Positions 12,832 to 24,735 of a stretch of DNA of 64,000 bases are shown in pieces; position 1 is the first letter of the stretch; the number at the start of each line of letters is the position of its first letter. The DNA lies in assembly GCF_000499845.2 (NCBI RefSeq), contig NC_023753.2, positions 8,633,791-8,697,790 on the forward strand, written 5' to 3'. Origin of the DNA: Phaseolus vulgaris (lineage: Eukaryota > Streptophyta > Magnoliopsida > Fabales > Fabaceae). The notes beneath the pieces are model-generated. The model saw only the letters and a program-made list of their open reading frames with translations. It did no database searches and had not been told where the DNA came from. Both the position numbers and the translations under genes were made by a program.

Positions 12832-14679
12832 TTTTGGTTCTTCAAGATGAGTAGCTTGTCTTTTTAATTTCAGTTCTTCTTTATTTCATCTTTGTCATTT
12901 CAATTCCTTACTTGTCTTGCTGTTTTTATATTTTTAATTTGTTCTTGGTGTGCTTTGTGGAAGATCCAACCCAAGCACTCTTGTTCATTTGATCTTGAAC
13001 AAGTTCTTGTGCAATTTGTGATAGGATTCCATACACCTTTGTGTTGCTATTTTGTTTTAGGCTTTGAGTCTTTATTGCTTTCATTATTTTGCTTCATATT
13101 ATGCTTTGAGTCTTTAATTTTCTGAATCTATACATGTTTTGTCAAGTCATGTTAATCCATATTGTCATCAATTCTTAGTAGTCCTATTTTTTTGGCTTGA
13201 TTGTTTCTTGTTTTGGGTCTCTTTATTTTGCTTTAATCTGCTGTTATTTTGATCCTTTGGTGCTTTTTATTTTTAGTTTGAGTTCATAATTGTGTCTTAG
13301 TTCATACACAATTTCCATTCTCACATTTCCATTGTGTTAATTTTGGTTATCTTGCTGTTTTCTTCCAGTTTTCCAGATTTCCCCTGTAACACCTCTCTGT
13401 TCTGGGCTGTTTTGTTTAACAAAATTTTTCTACCCATAGGAAAATTCTGAATTTCTGGAAAATGCAAGTTTAAGGTGTTATAGAAAAGACAAAAAAAGAA
13501 TGAGGTCAAAAGGAGCAACAGAAAAAAAATGATAAATCTCACAAAATCAGAGTGCGAATCTTGAGCGTTACAGCTGGCCTAACTGCACACCAAATTTGCA
13601 AAAATTATTAAAAAAAAATGGTGCATGCGTTTTAGGTGATTCCAAAGCCAAAATTTAGCTAAGATCCTGAATTTTCTTGTATCCAAATTTCAGAAACAAA
13701 TTTTACAATTACAGCTCAGCATAAATCGGGGAACAAAACTGTTTTCTGGCCCACAACATTTTCCAGTGGTGCTGTTTTTTTATTTGGTCATCTAATCTAG
13801 TGCTTTTCTTTAGGAATTCCTTTTGTGTGCCAACTTTTATTGAGTACCTTTAATTGTTTGCTTTAATTTCTTGAATCTCTTTCTAAGTTGTCATATTATA
13901 AATCCTTTTGGTGGTACTGTTTTCTTTCAATTAAATTTGTTTCTTGCTTTTGTTTCTTGACCTCTCTTTTATGGGTGCTGGAAATTAATTCTCTCTTGGT
14001 GCTTATGTGCATGGAAATTGACTTGATTTAAGGCTAAGCCCTTGTGAATAGGTGCTGGAAATTGGAGAATTAAAGCCAACTTTCTAAGGAGGAGTCAAGC
14101 TAAGGCCGAAACAAGCTTCTTGAAACAAACACTACAAACACCTAGAAGATCAACAATCAAGACAACAAAGAAAGTGCACTAACCAAAAAGAGGAACAACA
14201 AAGGGAGTTTTCTTATCTCCTTTACAACTTGGATTATTGTTAATTACCTCTTTAAAATTACGTTTTAGACGGTGAGTGTGTCTTCAAGGGCTCAAAGTGT
14301 CCAAGAAGCCTCACCTAGGGCCGAATAGCATAGTTATTTTGCTTAGTAATTTGTTGCTTGTTTGAACTTGTATTTCTTTTGTTTTGGTAGAAACGTTTTG
14401 CATGTTTAGTATTGTTTAATTTTGTGCTATACCGACTAGTTTGCTGCATATCTAGCTTACATAGTTTTCTTGCTTTTTGATTTCTCAACTTCTTGTGTTC
14501 TAAGTGTTCTACTAAGAGAAAATTTTGTGTGAAGTCATCGGAGGAAAAGTTTTTGGCAAGGAAAAGGCTTGGTACTTAAGTAGTCCATTGTGACTCACCT
14601 CCCTTACCTGGAAAACTCCCTTCTCTAACTTTCCTAAACTTTCTCCAAGTAAAACACCTATATACACAAAGTTTTAGCC
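12832..14679 (+). other. Long untranslated leader of the gypsy element
   Basis: About 1.85 kb of T-rich sequence lies between the PBS and the gag start. Only short, unsupported open frames occur. The leader would hold packaging and translation signals, none of which can be identified by eye. Confidence 0.6.
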
Positions 14680-16311
14680 ATGTCTTCTTCTCCTCACTCT
14701 CCAAAGTCTATAGAAAGTGAAGTAAAATCTTTGAAAACTCTTTTAAAAGAAGTATCCCAAGCGGTACAATTGATCTCTTTTAGACAATTGGAGAATGAGA
14801 ACAAAATTAATGAGTTGGCTAAAGCTCAAGAAGAGAAGTCACAAAAATCACAAAAATCAAAAAAAACTCATGCATCTCAAAGTATTGAGTCTCTAGGGGA
14901 GGGAAGCCGTAGAATCAATGATTATTACCAACCACCCCCTAGAAGAACTAGGCAAAGGGAACAAGAGGTGCCAAGGGAAACAATAGTAGACCTACCTCAT
15001 TTCCATGGTAAGGAAAATGTAGAAGTATATCTAGATTGGGAGATGAAGGTAGAGCAACTTTTTGCTTGCCATAGGGTAAGTGAGGAACGAAAAGTACCCT
15101 TAGCCACCCTTAGTTTCCAAGGGAATGCCATGTATTGGTGGACCTCTCTCGAAAGAGATAGACGTCTTCATAGGGAACCTTCCATTACATATTGGAATGA
15201 CCTTAGGGGAGCCCTAAGACGTCGACATATACCCTCTTACTACCATAGGGAGTTAATGGACAAGCTCCAAAGACTCCAACAAAGAAATATGAGCGTAGAG
15301 GAGTATAGACAAAAGATGGAGCTCTATATGATGAGAGCCTCTATTAGAGAGGAAGAGGAAACCACCATTGCTAGGTTCCTTAGTGGCCTATCACTTGAGA
15401 TAAGAGATAGAGTAGAGCTCTTACCTTATCAAGACTTGAATGATTTGGTTCAACTTTGCATTAAAGTTGAGCAACAAAACTTGCGCAAAACTTCAAGTCA
15501 AAAGGTGAGCCCCTATTCTAGCTTTTATCCCAAGAAAGAGTTTAGAAGGGAGGGTAGTACATCCAAGGAAAAACCAAAAGAGCCTACCAAACCCTTCACC
15601 AAAGAAACCTCAACCCCACCCATCCGAGCTAGAGATGTCAAGTGTTTTAAGTGCTATGGTAGGGGGCATGTGCAAGCACAATGTCCAAACCAAAGGACTT
15701 TGTTTTTAAAAGGTGTAGACGAGTACACTAGTGGCGAGGATGAGCCTAGTGAGAAAGAGGAAGGGGGAGAGGATGAGAGGGTAGCTCCACTAGAGGGAGA
15801 ATTGCTTATGATTAGGAGAACCCTCAACAATCACCCTAGCACATCCATGGAAACACAAAGGGAGAACATCTTTCATACAAGATGCAATGTTTTAGAAAAT
15901 ATATGTTCTCTCATTGTGGATAGTGGATCTAGTTGTAATTGTTGTAGTGCTAGGATGGTTGAAAAGCTTAAGCTACAAGTAGTTCCTCACCCAAAACCTT
16001 ACAAACTTCAATGGCTTAATGAAAATGGGGAACTACATGTAGACAAGCAAGTGGAAATCAAGTTTTCCATAGGGAACTACAAAGATAAAGTTTTATGTGA
16101 TGTAGTGCCTATGGAAGCTTGCCATATCTTATTAGGGAGGCCATGGCAATTTGACAAGAAAACCTTGCATGATGGTCTCACTAACGAGATTTCTTTCACC
16201 CATAAATATAAGAAGTTTGTACTTAGTCCTTTACCACATTCTCAAGTGGTGAAAGACCAAATACAAATGAAACAAAAGAGGGATGAGGAAAACAAAAAAA
16301 AAAAGAGCTAG
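14680..16311 (+). CDS. gag: Gag-protease polyprotein of the gypsy element
   Basis: 543 aa. The N-terminus (about residues 10-60) is a Lys/Glu-rich predicted coiled coil. Residues ~105-265 form a retrotransposon gag (capsid-like) domain with [13 protein letters not shown] and a WW pair in [13 protein letters not shown] zinc knuckle follows (C322, C325, H330, C335: [14 protein letters not shown]) and then an aspartic protease with active-site motif VDSGSS around D414 and a downstream ILLGRPW block. The product would package element RNA and cleave the polyprotein. The ATG at 14680 is the first in this long frame and precedes the coiled coil. The frame ends at TAG 16309-16311, just after an 11-A run (16294-16304), while pol continues in the -1 frame. 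Plant elements of this group usually have one continuous gag-pol frame. Confidence 0.93.
   Translation: MSSSPHSPKSIESEVKSLKTLLKEVSQAVQLISFRQLENENKINELAKAQEEKSQKSQKSKKTHASQSIESLGEGSRRINDYYQPPPRRTRQREQEVPRETIVDLPHFHGKENVEVYLDWEMKVEQLFACHRVSEERKVPLATLSFQGNAMYWWTSLERDRRLHREPSITYWNDLRGALRRRHIPSYYHRELMDKLQRLQQRNMSVEEYRQKMELYMMRASIREEEETTIARFLSGLSLEIRDRVELLPYQDLNDLVQLCIKVEQQNLRKTSSQKVSPYSSFYPKKEFRREGSTSKEKPKEPTKPFTKETSTPPIRARDVKCFKCYGRGHVQAQCPNQRTLFLKGVDEYTSGEDEPSEKEEGGEDERVAPLEGELLMIRRTLNNHPSTSMETQRENIFHTRCNVLENICSLIVDSGSSCNCCSARMVEKLKLQVVPHPKPYKLQWLNENGELHVDKQVEIKFSIGNYKDKVLCDVVPMEACHILLGRPWQFDKKTLHDGLTNEISFTHKYKKFVLSPLPHSQVVKDQIQMKQKRDEENKKKKS
16294..16304 (+). other. A11 run at the gag-protease/pol frame break
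   Basis: Eleven consecutive A residues followed by G. In the gag frame the last codons are AAA AAG AGC TAG, so an A AAA AAG heptamer, the classical -1 slippery form, sits in the correct phase two codons before the stop. Pol continues in the -1 frame. Either a homopolymer length mutation (or sequencing error) or programmed slippage could explain it. Confidence 0.75.
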
Positions 16312-19300
16312 AAAAAGAGAAAATCCTTAGGGATAGAAAGGCGTGGGAGAAGAGTGTTCCTTCCCACAAGGTTGGTCAACAAGAAAAACCTCTTGAAAAT
16401 GTTTTTGAAAACTTGCTTCTTGTTGAACAACCAAGCCTTATCTTTTGTAAAGGAGCACTTACATGCACTGCCACAAGTAGTGAACTCATGGTTTTACCTC
16501 CTCAAGTAGAAAACCTTTTGAGTGAATTTGAAGATCTATTCTCCCAAGAAGGACCCATTGGGCTTCCTCCTCTTAGGGGGATAGAACATCAAATTGACTT
16601 TATACCGAGGGCAAGCCTACCAAATAGGCCTGCTTATAGAACCAACCCCGAGGAAACAAAGGAGATAGAATCACAAGTTCAAGACTTGTTGGAGAAGGGT
16701 TGGGTTCAAAAGAGCCTAAGCCCTTGTGCTGTACCTGTCTTGTTGGTGCCAAAAAAAGATGGAAAATGGCGTATGTGTTGTGATTGTAGAGCAATCAACA
16801 ACATCACCATCAAGTATAGGCATCCAATCCCAAGGCTTGATGATATGCTTGATGAATTGCATGGGTCAACTCTATTCTCCAAAATTGACCTTAAAAGTGG
16901 ATATCACCAAATTCGAATCAAGGAGGGTGATGAGTGGAAGACCGCTTTTAAGACCAAATTTGGACTATACGAGTGGTTGGTGATGCCCTTTGGGCTTACT
17001 AATGCTCCAAGCACATTCATGAGGCTTATGAATCACACCTTGAGGGATTGTATAGGTAAATATGTAGTAGTTTACTTTGATGATATCTTAGTCTATAGTA
17101 AAAGCCTAGAAGACCATCTAAGTCACCTTAGGGAAGTTCTTTTAGTTCTTAGGAAAAATAGTCTTTTTGCCAATAGGGATAAGTGTACCTTTTGTGTAGA
17201 TAGTGTAGTTTTCTTAGGTTTCATAGTTAACAAAAAGGGGGTGCATGTAGATCCCGAGAAAATCAAAGCCATCCGCGAGTGGCCAACTCCACAAAATGTA
17301 AGTGATGTAAGAAGTTTTCATGGGTTAGCTAGCTTCTATAGAAGGTTTGTCCCTAATTTTTCTAGTCTAGCTTCTCCTTTGAATGAACTTGTGAAAAAAG
17401 ATGTTGCATTTTGTTGGAATGAAAAGCATGAGCAAGCCTTTCAAAGGCTCAAAGCTCAACTCACCAATGCACCCATTCTATCTCTTCCAAATTTTTCCAA
17501 AACTTTTGAGATAGAGTGTGATGCATCGGGGGTAGGCATAGGTGCGGTTTTGTTGCAAGGTGGACACCCCATTGCTTATTTTAGTGAAAAACTCCATGGT
17601 GCCACCCTCAACTACCCCACCTATGACAAAGAGCTCTATGCTCTTGTGCGAGCCCTAAAGACTTGGGAACACTACCTTGTGTCCAAAGAATTTGTTATCC
17701 ATAGTGATCACGAGTCTTTAAAATATTTAAAGGGCCAACACAAGCTCAACAAGAGACATGCTAAATGGATGGAATTTCTTGAACAATTTCCTTATGTAAT
17801 CAAATACAAGAAAGGAAGCACCAATATAGTGGCCGATGCTCTTTCAAGACGGTACACTCTCTTTTCAAAACTAGGTGCCCAAATTCTTGGATTTGACCAC
17901 ATAAGAGAGCTTTACCAAGAAGATCAAGAACTCTCATCCATCTATGCCCAATGTCTACATAGAGCGCAAGGAGGTTACTATGTGTCCGAGGGATATCTTT
18001 TTAAAGAAGGAAAACTTTGCATTCCCCAAGGAACACATAGAAAACTCCTTGTCAAAGAATCACATGAAGGGGGACTCATGGGCCATTTTGGAGTTGATAA
18101 AACTCTCGATCTTTTAAAAGCAAAATTTTGTTGGCCACACATGAGGAAAGATGTCCAACGACATTGTTCTAGATGTATCTCATGTTTAAAAGCAAAGTCT
18201 AGAACAATGCCGCATGGACTCTACACCCCTTTGCCGATTGCAAATGCTCCTTGGGAAGACATTAGCATGGATTTCATTTTAGGACTTCCTAGGACTGCAA
18301 GAGGCCATGACTCTATCTTTGTGGTAGTGGACCGTTTTAGCAAAATGTCCCACTTTATTCCATGCCACAAAGTGGATGATGCTCAAAATATTTCTAAACT
18401 CTTCTTTAGAGAAGTGGTGAGACTCCATGGTCTCCCTAGAAGTATAGTGTCCGATCGAGATCCCAAGTTTATAAGCCACTTTTGGAAAACTCTTTGGGGT
18501 AAACTTGGAACAAGACTACAATTTTCAACTTCTTGTCATCCTCAAACGGATGGTCAAACCGAAGTAGTCAATAGATCTCTTGGAACTATGCTTAGGGCTA
18601 TCATGAAGGGAAGCCACAAATCTTGGGATGAGTACCTTCCCCACATTGAATTTGCTTACAATAGAGTAGTTCACAAGACTACTAATGCTTCTCCTTTTGA
18701 GGTAGTATATGGTTTTAATCCTCTCACGCCCATGGATTTGATACCCCTTCCTAATCCACAAGATTTTGTGCATAAGGAAGGAGTAATCAAAGCTGATTTT
18801 ATCAAGAAAATGCATGAGAAGATTAAAATTCAAATACAACAACAAAATGAGAAGTACACAAAATACAACAACAAAGGGAAGAGAGAAATAATTTTTGAGG
18901 AAGGAGACTTAGTTTGGCTTCACCTTCGCAAAGATAGATTTCCAACTCAAAGGAAGTCCAAACTAAGTCCCCGAGGTGATGGACCTTTCCAAGTTCTCAA
19001 GCGAGTCAACAACAATGCTTATAAATTGGACCTACCTCTTGAATATGGAGTACATGACACTTTTAATGTAATTGATCTTTCTCCATTTGTAGGAACCAAT
19101 GACGATGACGAGCTGGATTTGAGGACAAATCCTTTCCAAGGGGGAGGGGATGATGGAGGAGGGCCAAGCACACCTACCCAAGGAAGCCAAGGCACAAGCC
19201 AAGGAGAGCGTCTAGACCAAGACCAAGACCAAGGTGAGCGTCTAGGACGTGAAAGTAAGCGTCTAGGACGTGAAGGTGAGCGTCTAGGACGTGAAGGTGA

Positions 19301-19442
19301 GCGTCTAGGCCGTGAAGGAGGGAGGCTATCCATGGAGCTAGACCGTCTAGGACCCCTTACAAGATCAATGGCCAAACATATTCAAACACAAGCAAATGAG
19401 GCCACGGATGGAAGAGAGAAGGCTTTGTATATGTTTGCATAA
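16305..19442 (+). CDS. pol: Pol polyprotein: reverse transcriptase, RNase H, integrase
   Basis: Open frame of about 1,045 codons, in the -1 frame relative to gag-protease and open from the end of the A11 run; its first in-frame ATG is only at 16488. Reverse transcriptase (about 16700-17250) shows [13 protein letters not shown] and catalytic YFDD at 17073-17084. RNase H (about 17500-17860) has [13 protein letters not shown], the DKELYAL Glu and VADALSRR. Integrase has an HHCC zinc finger (about 18060-18200), a DDE core ([20 protein letters not shown]; about 18230-18620) and a GPF-type C-terminal domain (about 18960-19080). The last 97 codons lie inside the 3' LTR and encode a repeated heptapeptide, ERLGREG, then LTRSMAKH. 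No chromodomain is visible. No internal stop was found in this frame. Confidence 0.93.
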   Translation, partial: ELEKEKILRDRKAWEKSVPSHKVGQQEKPLENVFENLLLVEQPSLIFCKGALTCTATSSELMVLPPQVENLLSEFEDLFSQEGPIGLPPLRGIEHQIDFIPRASLPNRPAYRTNPEETKEIESQVQDLLEKGWVQKSLSPCAVPVLLVPKKDGKWRMCCDCRAINNITIKYRHPIPRLDDMLDELHGSTLFSKIDLKSGYHQIRIKEGDEWKTAFKTKFGLYEWLVMPFGLTNAPSTFMRLMNHTLRDCIGKYVVVYFDDILVYSKSLEDHLSHLREVLLVLRKNSLFANRDKCTFCVDSVVFLGFIVNKKGVHVDPEKIKAIREWPTPQNVSDVRSFHGLASFYRRFVPNFSSLASPLNELVKKDVAFCWNEKHEQAFQRLKAQLTNAPILSLPNFSKTFEIECDASGVGIGAVLLQGGHPIAYFSEKLHGATLNYPTYDKELYALVRALKTWEHYLVSKEFVIHSDHESLKYLKGQHKLNKRHAKWMEFLEQFPYVIKYKKGSTNIVADALSRRYTLFSKLGAQILGFDHIRELYQEDQELSSIYAQCLHRAQGGYYVSEGYLFKEGKLCIPQGTHRKLLVKESHEGGLMGHFGVDKTLDLLKAKFCWPHMRKDVQRHCSRCISCLKAKSRTMPHGLYTPLPIANAPWEDISMDFILGLPRTARGHDSIFVVVDRFSKMSHFIPCHKVDDAQNISKLFFREVVRLHGLPRSIVSDRDPKFISHFWKTLWGKLGTRLQFSTSCHPQTDGQTEVVNRSLGTMLRAIMKGSHKSWDEYLPHIEFAYNRVVHKTTNASPFEVVYGFNPLTPMDLIPLPNPQDFVHKEGVIKADFIKKMHEKIKIQIQQQNEKYTKYNNKGKREIIFEEGDLVWLHLRKDRFPTQRKSKLSPRGDGPFQVLKRVNNNAYKLDLPLEYGVHDTFNVIDLSPFVGTNDDDELDLRTNPFQGGGDDGGGPSTPTQGSQGTSQGERLDQDQDQGERLGRESKRLGREGERLGREGERLGREGGRLSMELDRLGPLTRSMAKHIQTQANEATDGREKALYMFA
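19138..19150 (+). promoter_or_regulatory. Polypurine tract
   Basis: AAGGGGGAGGGGA immediately precedes the 3' LTR start TGATGG. It is the expected primer site for plus-strand synthesis. Here it is also translated as part of pol, within a Gly/Asp-rich stretch. Confidence 0.85.
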
Positions 19443-19896
19443 AGGCCCATTGGGGGTACTTAGTAGATAGGATAGTGTAGGAAGCATTTTTGATGGAAAC
19501 CTTCTAGAATCTAGGGTAATGTATGGCCGGTCATTGCACCTTAGATTTAGATTTAATTTTTGGTTTTATTTTCTTTAGAAAGGTGGCTTAACATTTACGT
19601 CCACATAGCCTATAAATAGGGAGGCTATCTCATTGTATTTGACAAGTTTATTTGAGTATTGTTATGCTGCCCATTTTGTGCACTAGCTATACTTCTCCTA
19701 GAAATTTAGGTTATAAACTTCATTCCCTTCACCTTTCTTCATAGAGCTGGCCGAACCTCTCTAATTCATACTCATCATGCACCTTCAAAGCCATCACAAC
19801 TCCTAGGAGGGCTTTGTTTCACTCACCCATTGCTTCCGCATCCATTTTACTACTTTGATTCAAGAAGAACACATGAAATGCCATGAAATGCCATCA
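19151..19896 (+). repeat. 3' LTR of the gypsy element (746 bp)
   Basis: Starts TGATGGAGGA and ends TGCCATCA. It carries the last 292 nt of pol, including about four 21-bp units coding ERLGREG-type heptapeptides, where the 5' LTR has about two. It also has a 10-bp duplication (ATGAAATGCC repeated) directly before its terminus. TATAAATAGG lies at 19611-19620. Confidence 0.95.
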
Positions 19897-19901
19897 ATAC
19901 C

Positions 19902-21969
19902 AATACCAAAACCAATCTGAAATCAATAGAGGAAAAAAAAATATGACATGGAATTCTTTCATGTACTTGTTTGTTTTGATAAGAACACATATTACGATTA
20001 AGAATTTGTTACCTAAAGTTTAAAATTTATGTTTTAAATATTTTAAAATTTTGTTGCTTACAAAAGTGCTACGTGTTAGTATAGTTCCCTATCACCCAGA
20101 TTACGATTAAGAATTTGTTACCTAAAGTTTAAGCAACGATTTCTAGAGACATAATTTTTTTATTGTTGACTAAAATAATTTTTGTTATAGTATGTGTACA
20201 CCTGTATACATTATGAGAACTGGTCTACTAATATCCATTGCAAAAGGCTATAAAGGTTGGTTTTTGGTATAACTAAATGCAAAGTAAGATCAATTGTGGG
20301 TTCAAAGCTCTATTAATAATAAAAATTTATATAAGTGAAACACGGTGGCTACATGTTTGACATTTCCTTTTGAATATTCAAATCAATTTTCTTCAATACA
20401 ACAGCTGTTTAGAGATTAATAGAAAATAAAGGTTTGATTCATTTCACAGGAAGAAGAGAAAAAATAATTATAAACAAAATGGAAAGTTATTGCAAAAATA
20501 GTATAACTCAAGTAAAAATGTTTTCTGTCATAACACTGCGTCCCTACTTACTGTTATTTACATTTACTTGGTTGTTTTGTCTTTGTAGTTTTATAAACCA
20601 TGGGTATCTTTTGTAAAAGATAATACTATTTGAGTCAAATAGAATAATTATAGTAATTGAGACTGGATATTAAATTAAAACAATTCTATGTAATTGATAT
20701 GCTTAATGGTAATGATTGCTTAGTCTTCTTACTATATTTCCTAATAAAATAAGCCTTAAGAAGACAATTTCGTATGAGCTTGTCCTTTTACTTATTTTGA
20801 ACAATGAATTTTAATAACATTATTCTTATTCCGTTCACACAAACTTGCATCCTGAAATGTGTTTTTTCTTTCTACTAATCATCATGTTTTTAATTATGAA
20901 AATAAATGTTCAAATACTAAACAAATGGTTCTGAGATTAATTGTTAGAAGATTATACTGATAAAAATAGTTATCATTTCAATTCTTTATGCTAGCAATAA
21001 TTCATTTGTTTCTCAGTGAATATCAAGTTATGTGTTCAATGTTTTTTTAATTATTTATAATTATAATATCCATGTTCATATAAATATTAAAATTCAAATC
21101 TTGATTAAGAAATTAGAGTATTCAAGCACTTGTTGTTAACCACTTTCAATATTAAATGGTTACGCTTTGATCAAAGTGGTTTCAATGGTTATTGTAATAA
21201 TCTATTAAGCTCTTCGAACATTTAAAAAACAGTCAAGGCTATTGAATATATGTATTTCTCACAGAATAATTGGTTGGCTCACCTATTAATATTTTCAAAA
21301 GTTTTTTACATTTTTCTGAAATATATTGTTATTATTTTAATTATTATGTATTTCAATCTGTATTCTGAGATCCTACTCAATCAACAATAATTTTTAATGA
21401 GATAAAGATTAAACTAATATATATATATATATATATAATTATAATTATTTAGTAAATAATACAAGTGGATACACATAACATTTTATCATAAATAATCTTA
21501 CACAAAGTGAACAAAAATAGAAAAATTAGTTTACGGTAACATAAATAATAATACCACCTCTTCCTTATTTAATTATCATAAAAAAATCTAATAATTTATT
21601 TAATTCGATTATTATAAGATAACGAAAGATATAACTTTTTTTTAAACCATATTGTCATTTAAAAATGTTAAAAAAACTCTTTAATAAATAAAATACATCC
21701 TTATATTGATGCATAATCGTTACTATTCTTTTATAATTTACTACATAAAAAATGAATAAATTATATTAAATATTTATATATATATATAAATTGACTATGA
21801 TTTTAGGTAAAGATGATGTTAACAAATATTAGTTTAAGAAGAAAAAGATATAGTAAGAAAACATAAGTGAATGAAAATATATATTAACCAAAACCTATAA
21901 TAATAGACCGTACAAGAAAATTATGAAATAAAAATCAATTTTAAAAAAATAATAATTAATTGTTTGTGA
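19902..21969. other. Intergenic AT-rich DNA
   Basis: No gene is supported. ATTACGATTAAGAATTTGTT followed by ACCTAAAGTTTAA occurs twice (about 19990 and 20100), a local duplication. A (TA)n microsatellite lies at about 21415-21437 and a shorter one near 21776-21788. Confidence 0.4.
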
Positions 21970-22206
21970 CTAAATTAGAGACAATTTTAGAGACTAAAAA
22001 ATTTGGTTTCTAAATTAGTTTTTATTATTGTTAAATAGTTTATCTAATTAGTTATCAATGTTTTAACTACCAAATTTAAAATCTAAATAATTGGTAGTTA
22101 AAATTTTGGTTGCTAATTACATACTAATTTAAAAATTATTTAACAATAATATAAACTAATTTAGAAATTAATTTTTTTTTAGTTTTTAAAATAATATCTA
22201 ATTTAG
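21970..22206. mobile_element. Foldback MITE with long inverted arms
   Basis: The left arm starts CTAAATTAGAGACAATTTTA and continues through TAGTTTTTATTATTGTTAAA. The right arm read on the minus strand starts CTAAATTAGATATTATTTTA and continues through TAGTTTATATTATTGTTAAA. The arms are roughly 100 bp and similar throughout, with a short loop, so the whole unit could fold as one hairpin. No coding capacity. The target duplication is not clear. Confidence 0.65.
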
Positions 22207-24180
22207 TTAATATTGTAAGTAATTATTTTGTTTTCTAAAAATTGGTTTCTAATGATTTTCAAATATATATTACAAAAACCTAATATGACTCTCAATTTTT
22301 TTTTCACTCCAATCCTTAAATTTAACCATTTTAGTTTTATATATAAAGAAAAGTATTTGATAACTGATTATATATGAAGAAAATAAAAGATGTCCATAAA
22401 CATCAAGAAATTTATGGTAACTATGATTACATATTTTACATTTTTTTTTTGTTCGTATCATAACTTTTCAAAACTTTAAATTAATTAGATAAAGTAAAAA
22501 ATTAAATATTTATTAAATTAAATTAATTAGATTAACTAAAAAATGAAATATTTTTTAAATTAATTTTCCGTCCCTCAGCATATGGCATAATTTCATATGC
22601 TTCAACTATATTTTTTAGTTTTTTATCATTAGTATATTTTTAAAAAAATTGTCCAAATTCCTCCTTAGCTTTTTTTTTCAATTTTTGACATGAAGAATAT
22701 TTTATTAGTCAACGCGGGATAAAATTCGTTTATTGTTTATTTAGATAGAGTTGACAAATTCGTTTTAGTCAAAATTGTGAAACTATCAAATCAAAATTGT
22801 TAAATTATTAAGAACATGAAGACAAGTACGAATGAATAAGAGTTTCTTCCAAAGAAGCTTCCTAATGAAAAATGATAATAAAAGACAAATAAAATATATT
22901 GTTAGTTCTTGAAGAAGGATCAATCCTAAATCATTTTTTATTAATGCAAGAGCTAAAAATATATTTTTTCTATAAAGATCAAAATTGAATTTCAAGATAT
23001 TAAACTAAACATATTTTACTGCTTAAAAGCTTATACTGTAATGATAGACATATTCTTTTTATTCTTCTTATTCAACGGGACTCAATTAATTGTCTGCATC
23101 ATTGATCAATTAATTGTCATTAAGTTTTGTTGCTTCTCTAAATTCATTTGTTCTTGCTCATGAAGAGTTAGTTATAATCTACACTAAAATTTATCCATAC
23201 CATGCCCAGAGCATTTAATTATAAGATATTTCTTACTTTCTTTTAAATATTCATTCATTATATGGGGAATTTATGTTTATTTTTTAAAGATGAATGATAT
23301 TATATTTAAATTTATAAATAATATTTTTAAAATTTTAAATATAAAATGAATTCAATATATAAATTACTAAAATTAAAGATTATTTAAAATAAATAAATTA
23401 AAATGAACTCTTCAGTTTTCTTTATCTTTTTCTCTTCTTTTACTTCATTTTCTCTCTCATATCTCATTTATTTTAAAATCTGATCATGTCATGTTGTAGA
23501 TGAGGAATCATAGTACATTTCTACCCAGTCATATTTTCAAACAGAGTAAGTTCATTTTTACTCTAAAGATCTCTTATTATCTGTTTTTCTCTATGATTTA
23601 GTCATCAAATCTTAGTGGAACCAGTTGAGAAAAATGTTCCTTCTCAACTTGATTAAGTTTATACTAAAATTTGGTAATGTTTGGATAATTTGTTATAGGT
23701 TCCTAAATTTTGGAGTGGTTTCCTTGTTTGAGGTAGAATTTCCATCAGAATAAGGAATTTCAGGTAAGGGAAGTTAACTTTAATTTTTTAATAGTACTCT
23801 AAGCTAAAAGATCTGAATGTGGAGGGGACATAATTTCATTATTCAATTTATCTTGTAGGGATGTTGTTTGTTTACATATTGTGTAAACTTGTAGAAATAT
23901 TAGATGTTGATAATTTAGTATTTAAGTGTTGTTTTTTTATTATGTTGTTAAATAGGACTTTTGAGTGTTGCGGATTACATTTTGAATGATATTGTATGAT
24001 AAAAATGGTATGAAATTGAATTCATACATTTGGGATAATGTATGGACTGATGTTTGTTTGTTTGTTTATTAAGTATTGATGTCTATGTAGTAACAGAGAT
24101 CTCTATGCTTCACAGCTAATCTAAGTCACTTAGACTAAGATATCAGGTGGTGAGAAGTTGATGAGGGAGTTCATGCACAC
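22207..24180. other. Intergenic DNA, partly possible LTR sequence
   Basis: AT-rich sequence without a supported gene up to about 23500. From about 23600 the composition becomes more even and continues smoothly into the LTR-like sequence that follows, so the LTR may begin upstream of the boundary I give. Confidence 0.35.
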
Positions 24181-24730
24181 TGTAACATATGAAATGCACG
24201 ACTTGGGTTGTATTGAACCTACCCTAATCCTTTCTCTTGGATTTGTTGGTAATCTTTGGATTTGGTGTTAGTCTCTGGTAGGATTTATTTAATACGGGTC
24301 TTTCGGAAGGAGTTAGTTGTTATTTTGCTTGTTGAATATCCTGAATGTATAGATCCATGTGAGATCTATGCGATTGTTTTATGTTTGGATTTGAAGAAGA
24401 TTGAATAATTGAGAAATTGATCTATGTAATTTGGTTTTCTCTTTTGATTTAATTGTGTCATATTATAAAACTTTATTTTCACAAGCTTACCCTTGATTTT
24501 TATGTTGTGTTGTGAACTGTGATGACTTTACTATGTACACAAGTAGATGATCGTACAGGTGCAGGAGAGTCTAGAAGGCTTTAGAGTTTTGTTTTGAGTT
24601 ATGAATTGTAAATATTTGTATTTCTATAAGTCTTAATCATGTATTAAGAATGTTTTAAAAAACTTTAACCTTGTTTAGAAACATGTAAAACTTGTATTAT
24701 AATAGTTAGATGTATTTTTGGAGTGTTACA
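24181..24730 (+). repeat. LTR of a second gypsy-type retrotransposon
   Basis: Ends TGTTACA at 24724-24730, directly followed by a spacer and a primer-binding site. TGTAACA at 24181 gives a perfect 7-bp inverted terminal repeat with this end, which would make a 550-bp LTR. The right end is well supported; the left end is a best guess. No second LTR was found, so the element is truncated. Confidence 0.55.
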
Positions 24731-24735
24731 TTTAA

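Larger units (their letters stand above)
12139..19901 (+). mobile_element. Near-complete young Ty3/gypsy (CRM-like chromovirus) LTR retrotransposon
   Basis: The element spans 12144-19896 and is flanked by a perfect 5-bp target duplication ATACC (12139-12143 and 19897-19901). Both LTRs start TGATGG and end CCATCA, a perfect inverted repeat. Order: 5' LTR, PBS, 1.86-kb leader, gag-protease frame, pol frame (RT, RNase H, integrase), polypurine tract, 3' LTR. Gene order and integrase GPF-type tail identify Ty3/gypsy. Several traits fit the centromeric CRM clade as known from published families: a gag of this type, a pol frame extending into the 3' LTR, a TRSMAK motif close to the pol terminus and no classical chromodomain. 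The clade call is inferred. Only two substitutions separate the LTRs outside indels, so insertion is recent. One reading-frame break lies between gag-protease and pol. Confidence 0.93.

Noticed and set aside
12892..13125. 77-codon frame in the gypsy leader
   Set aside because: Composed mostly of Phe, Leu, Cys and Ser from T-rich sequence; no family features, and it lies in an untranslated leader.
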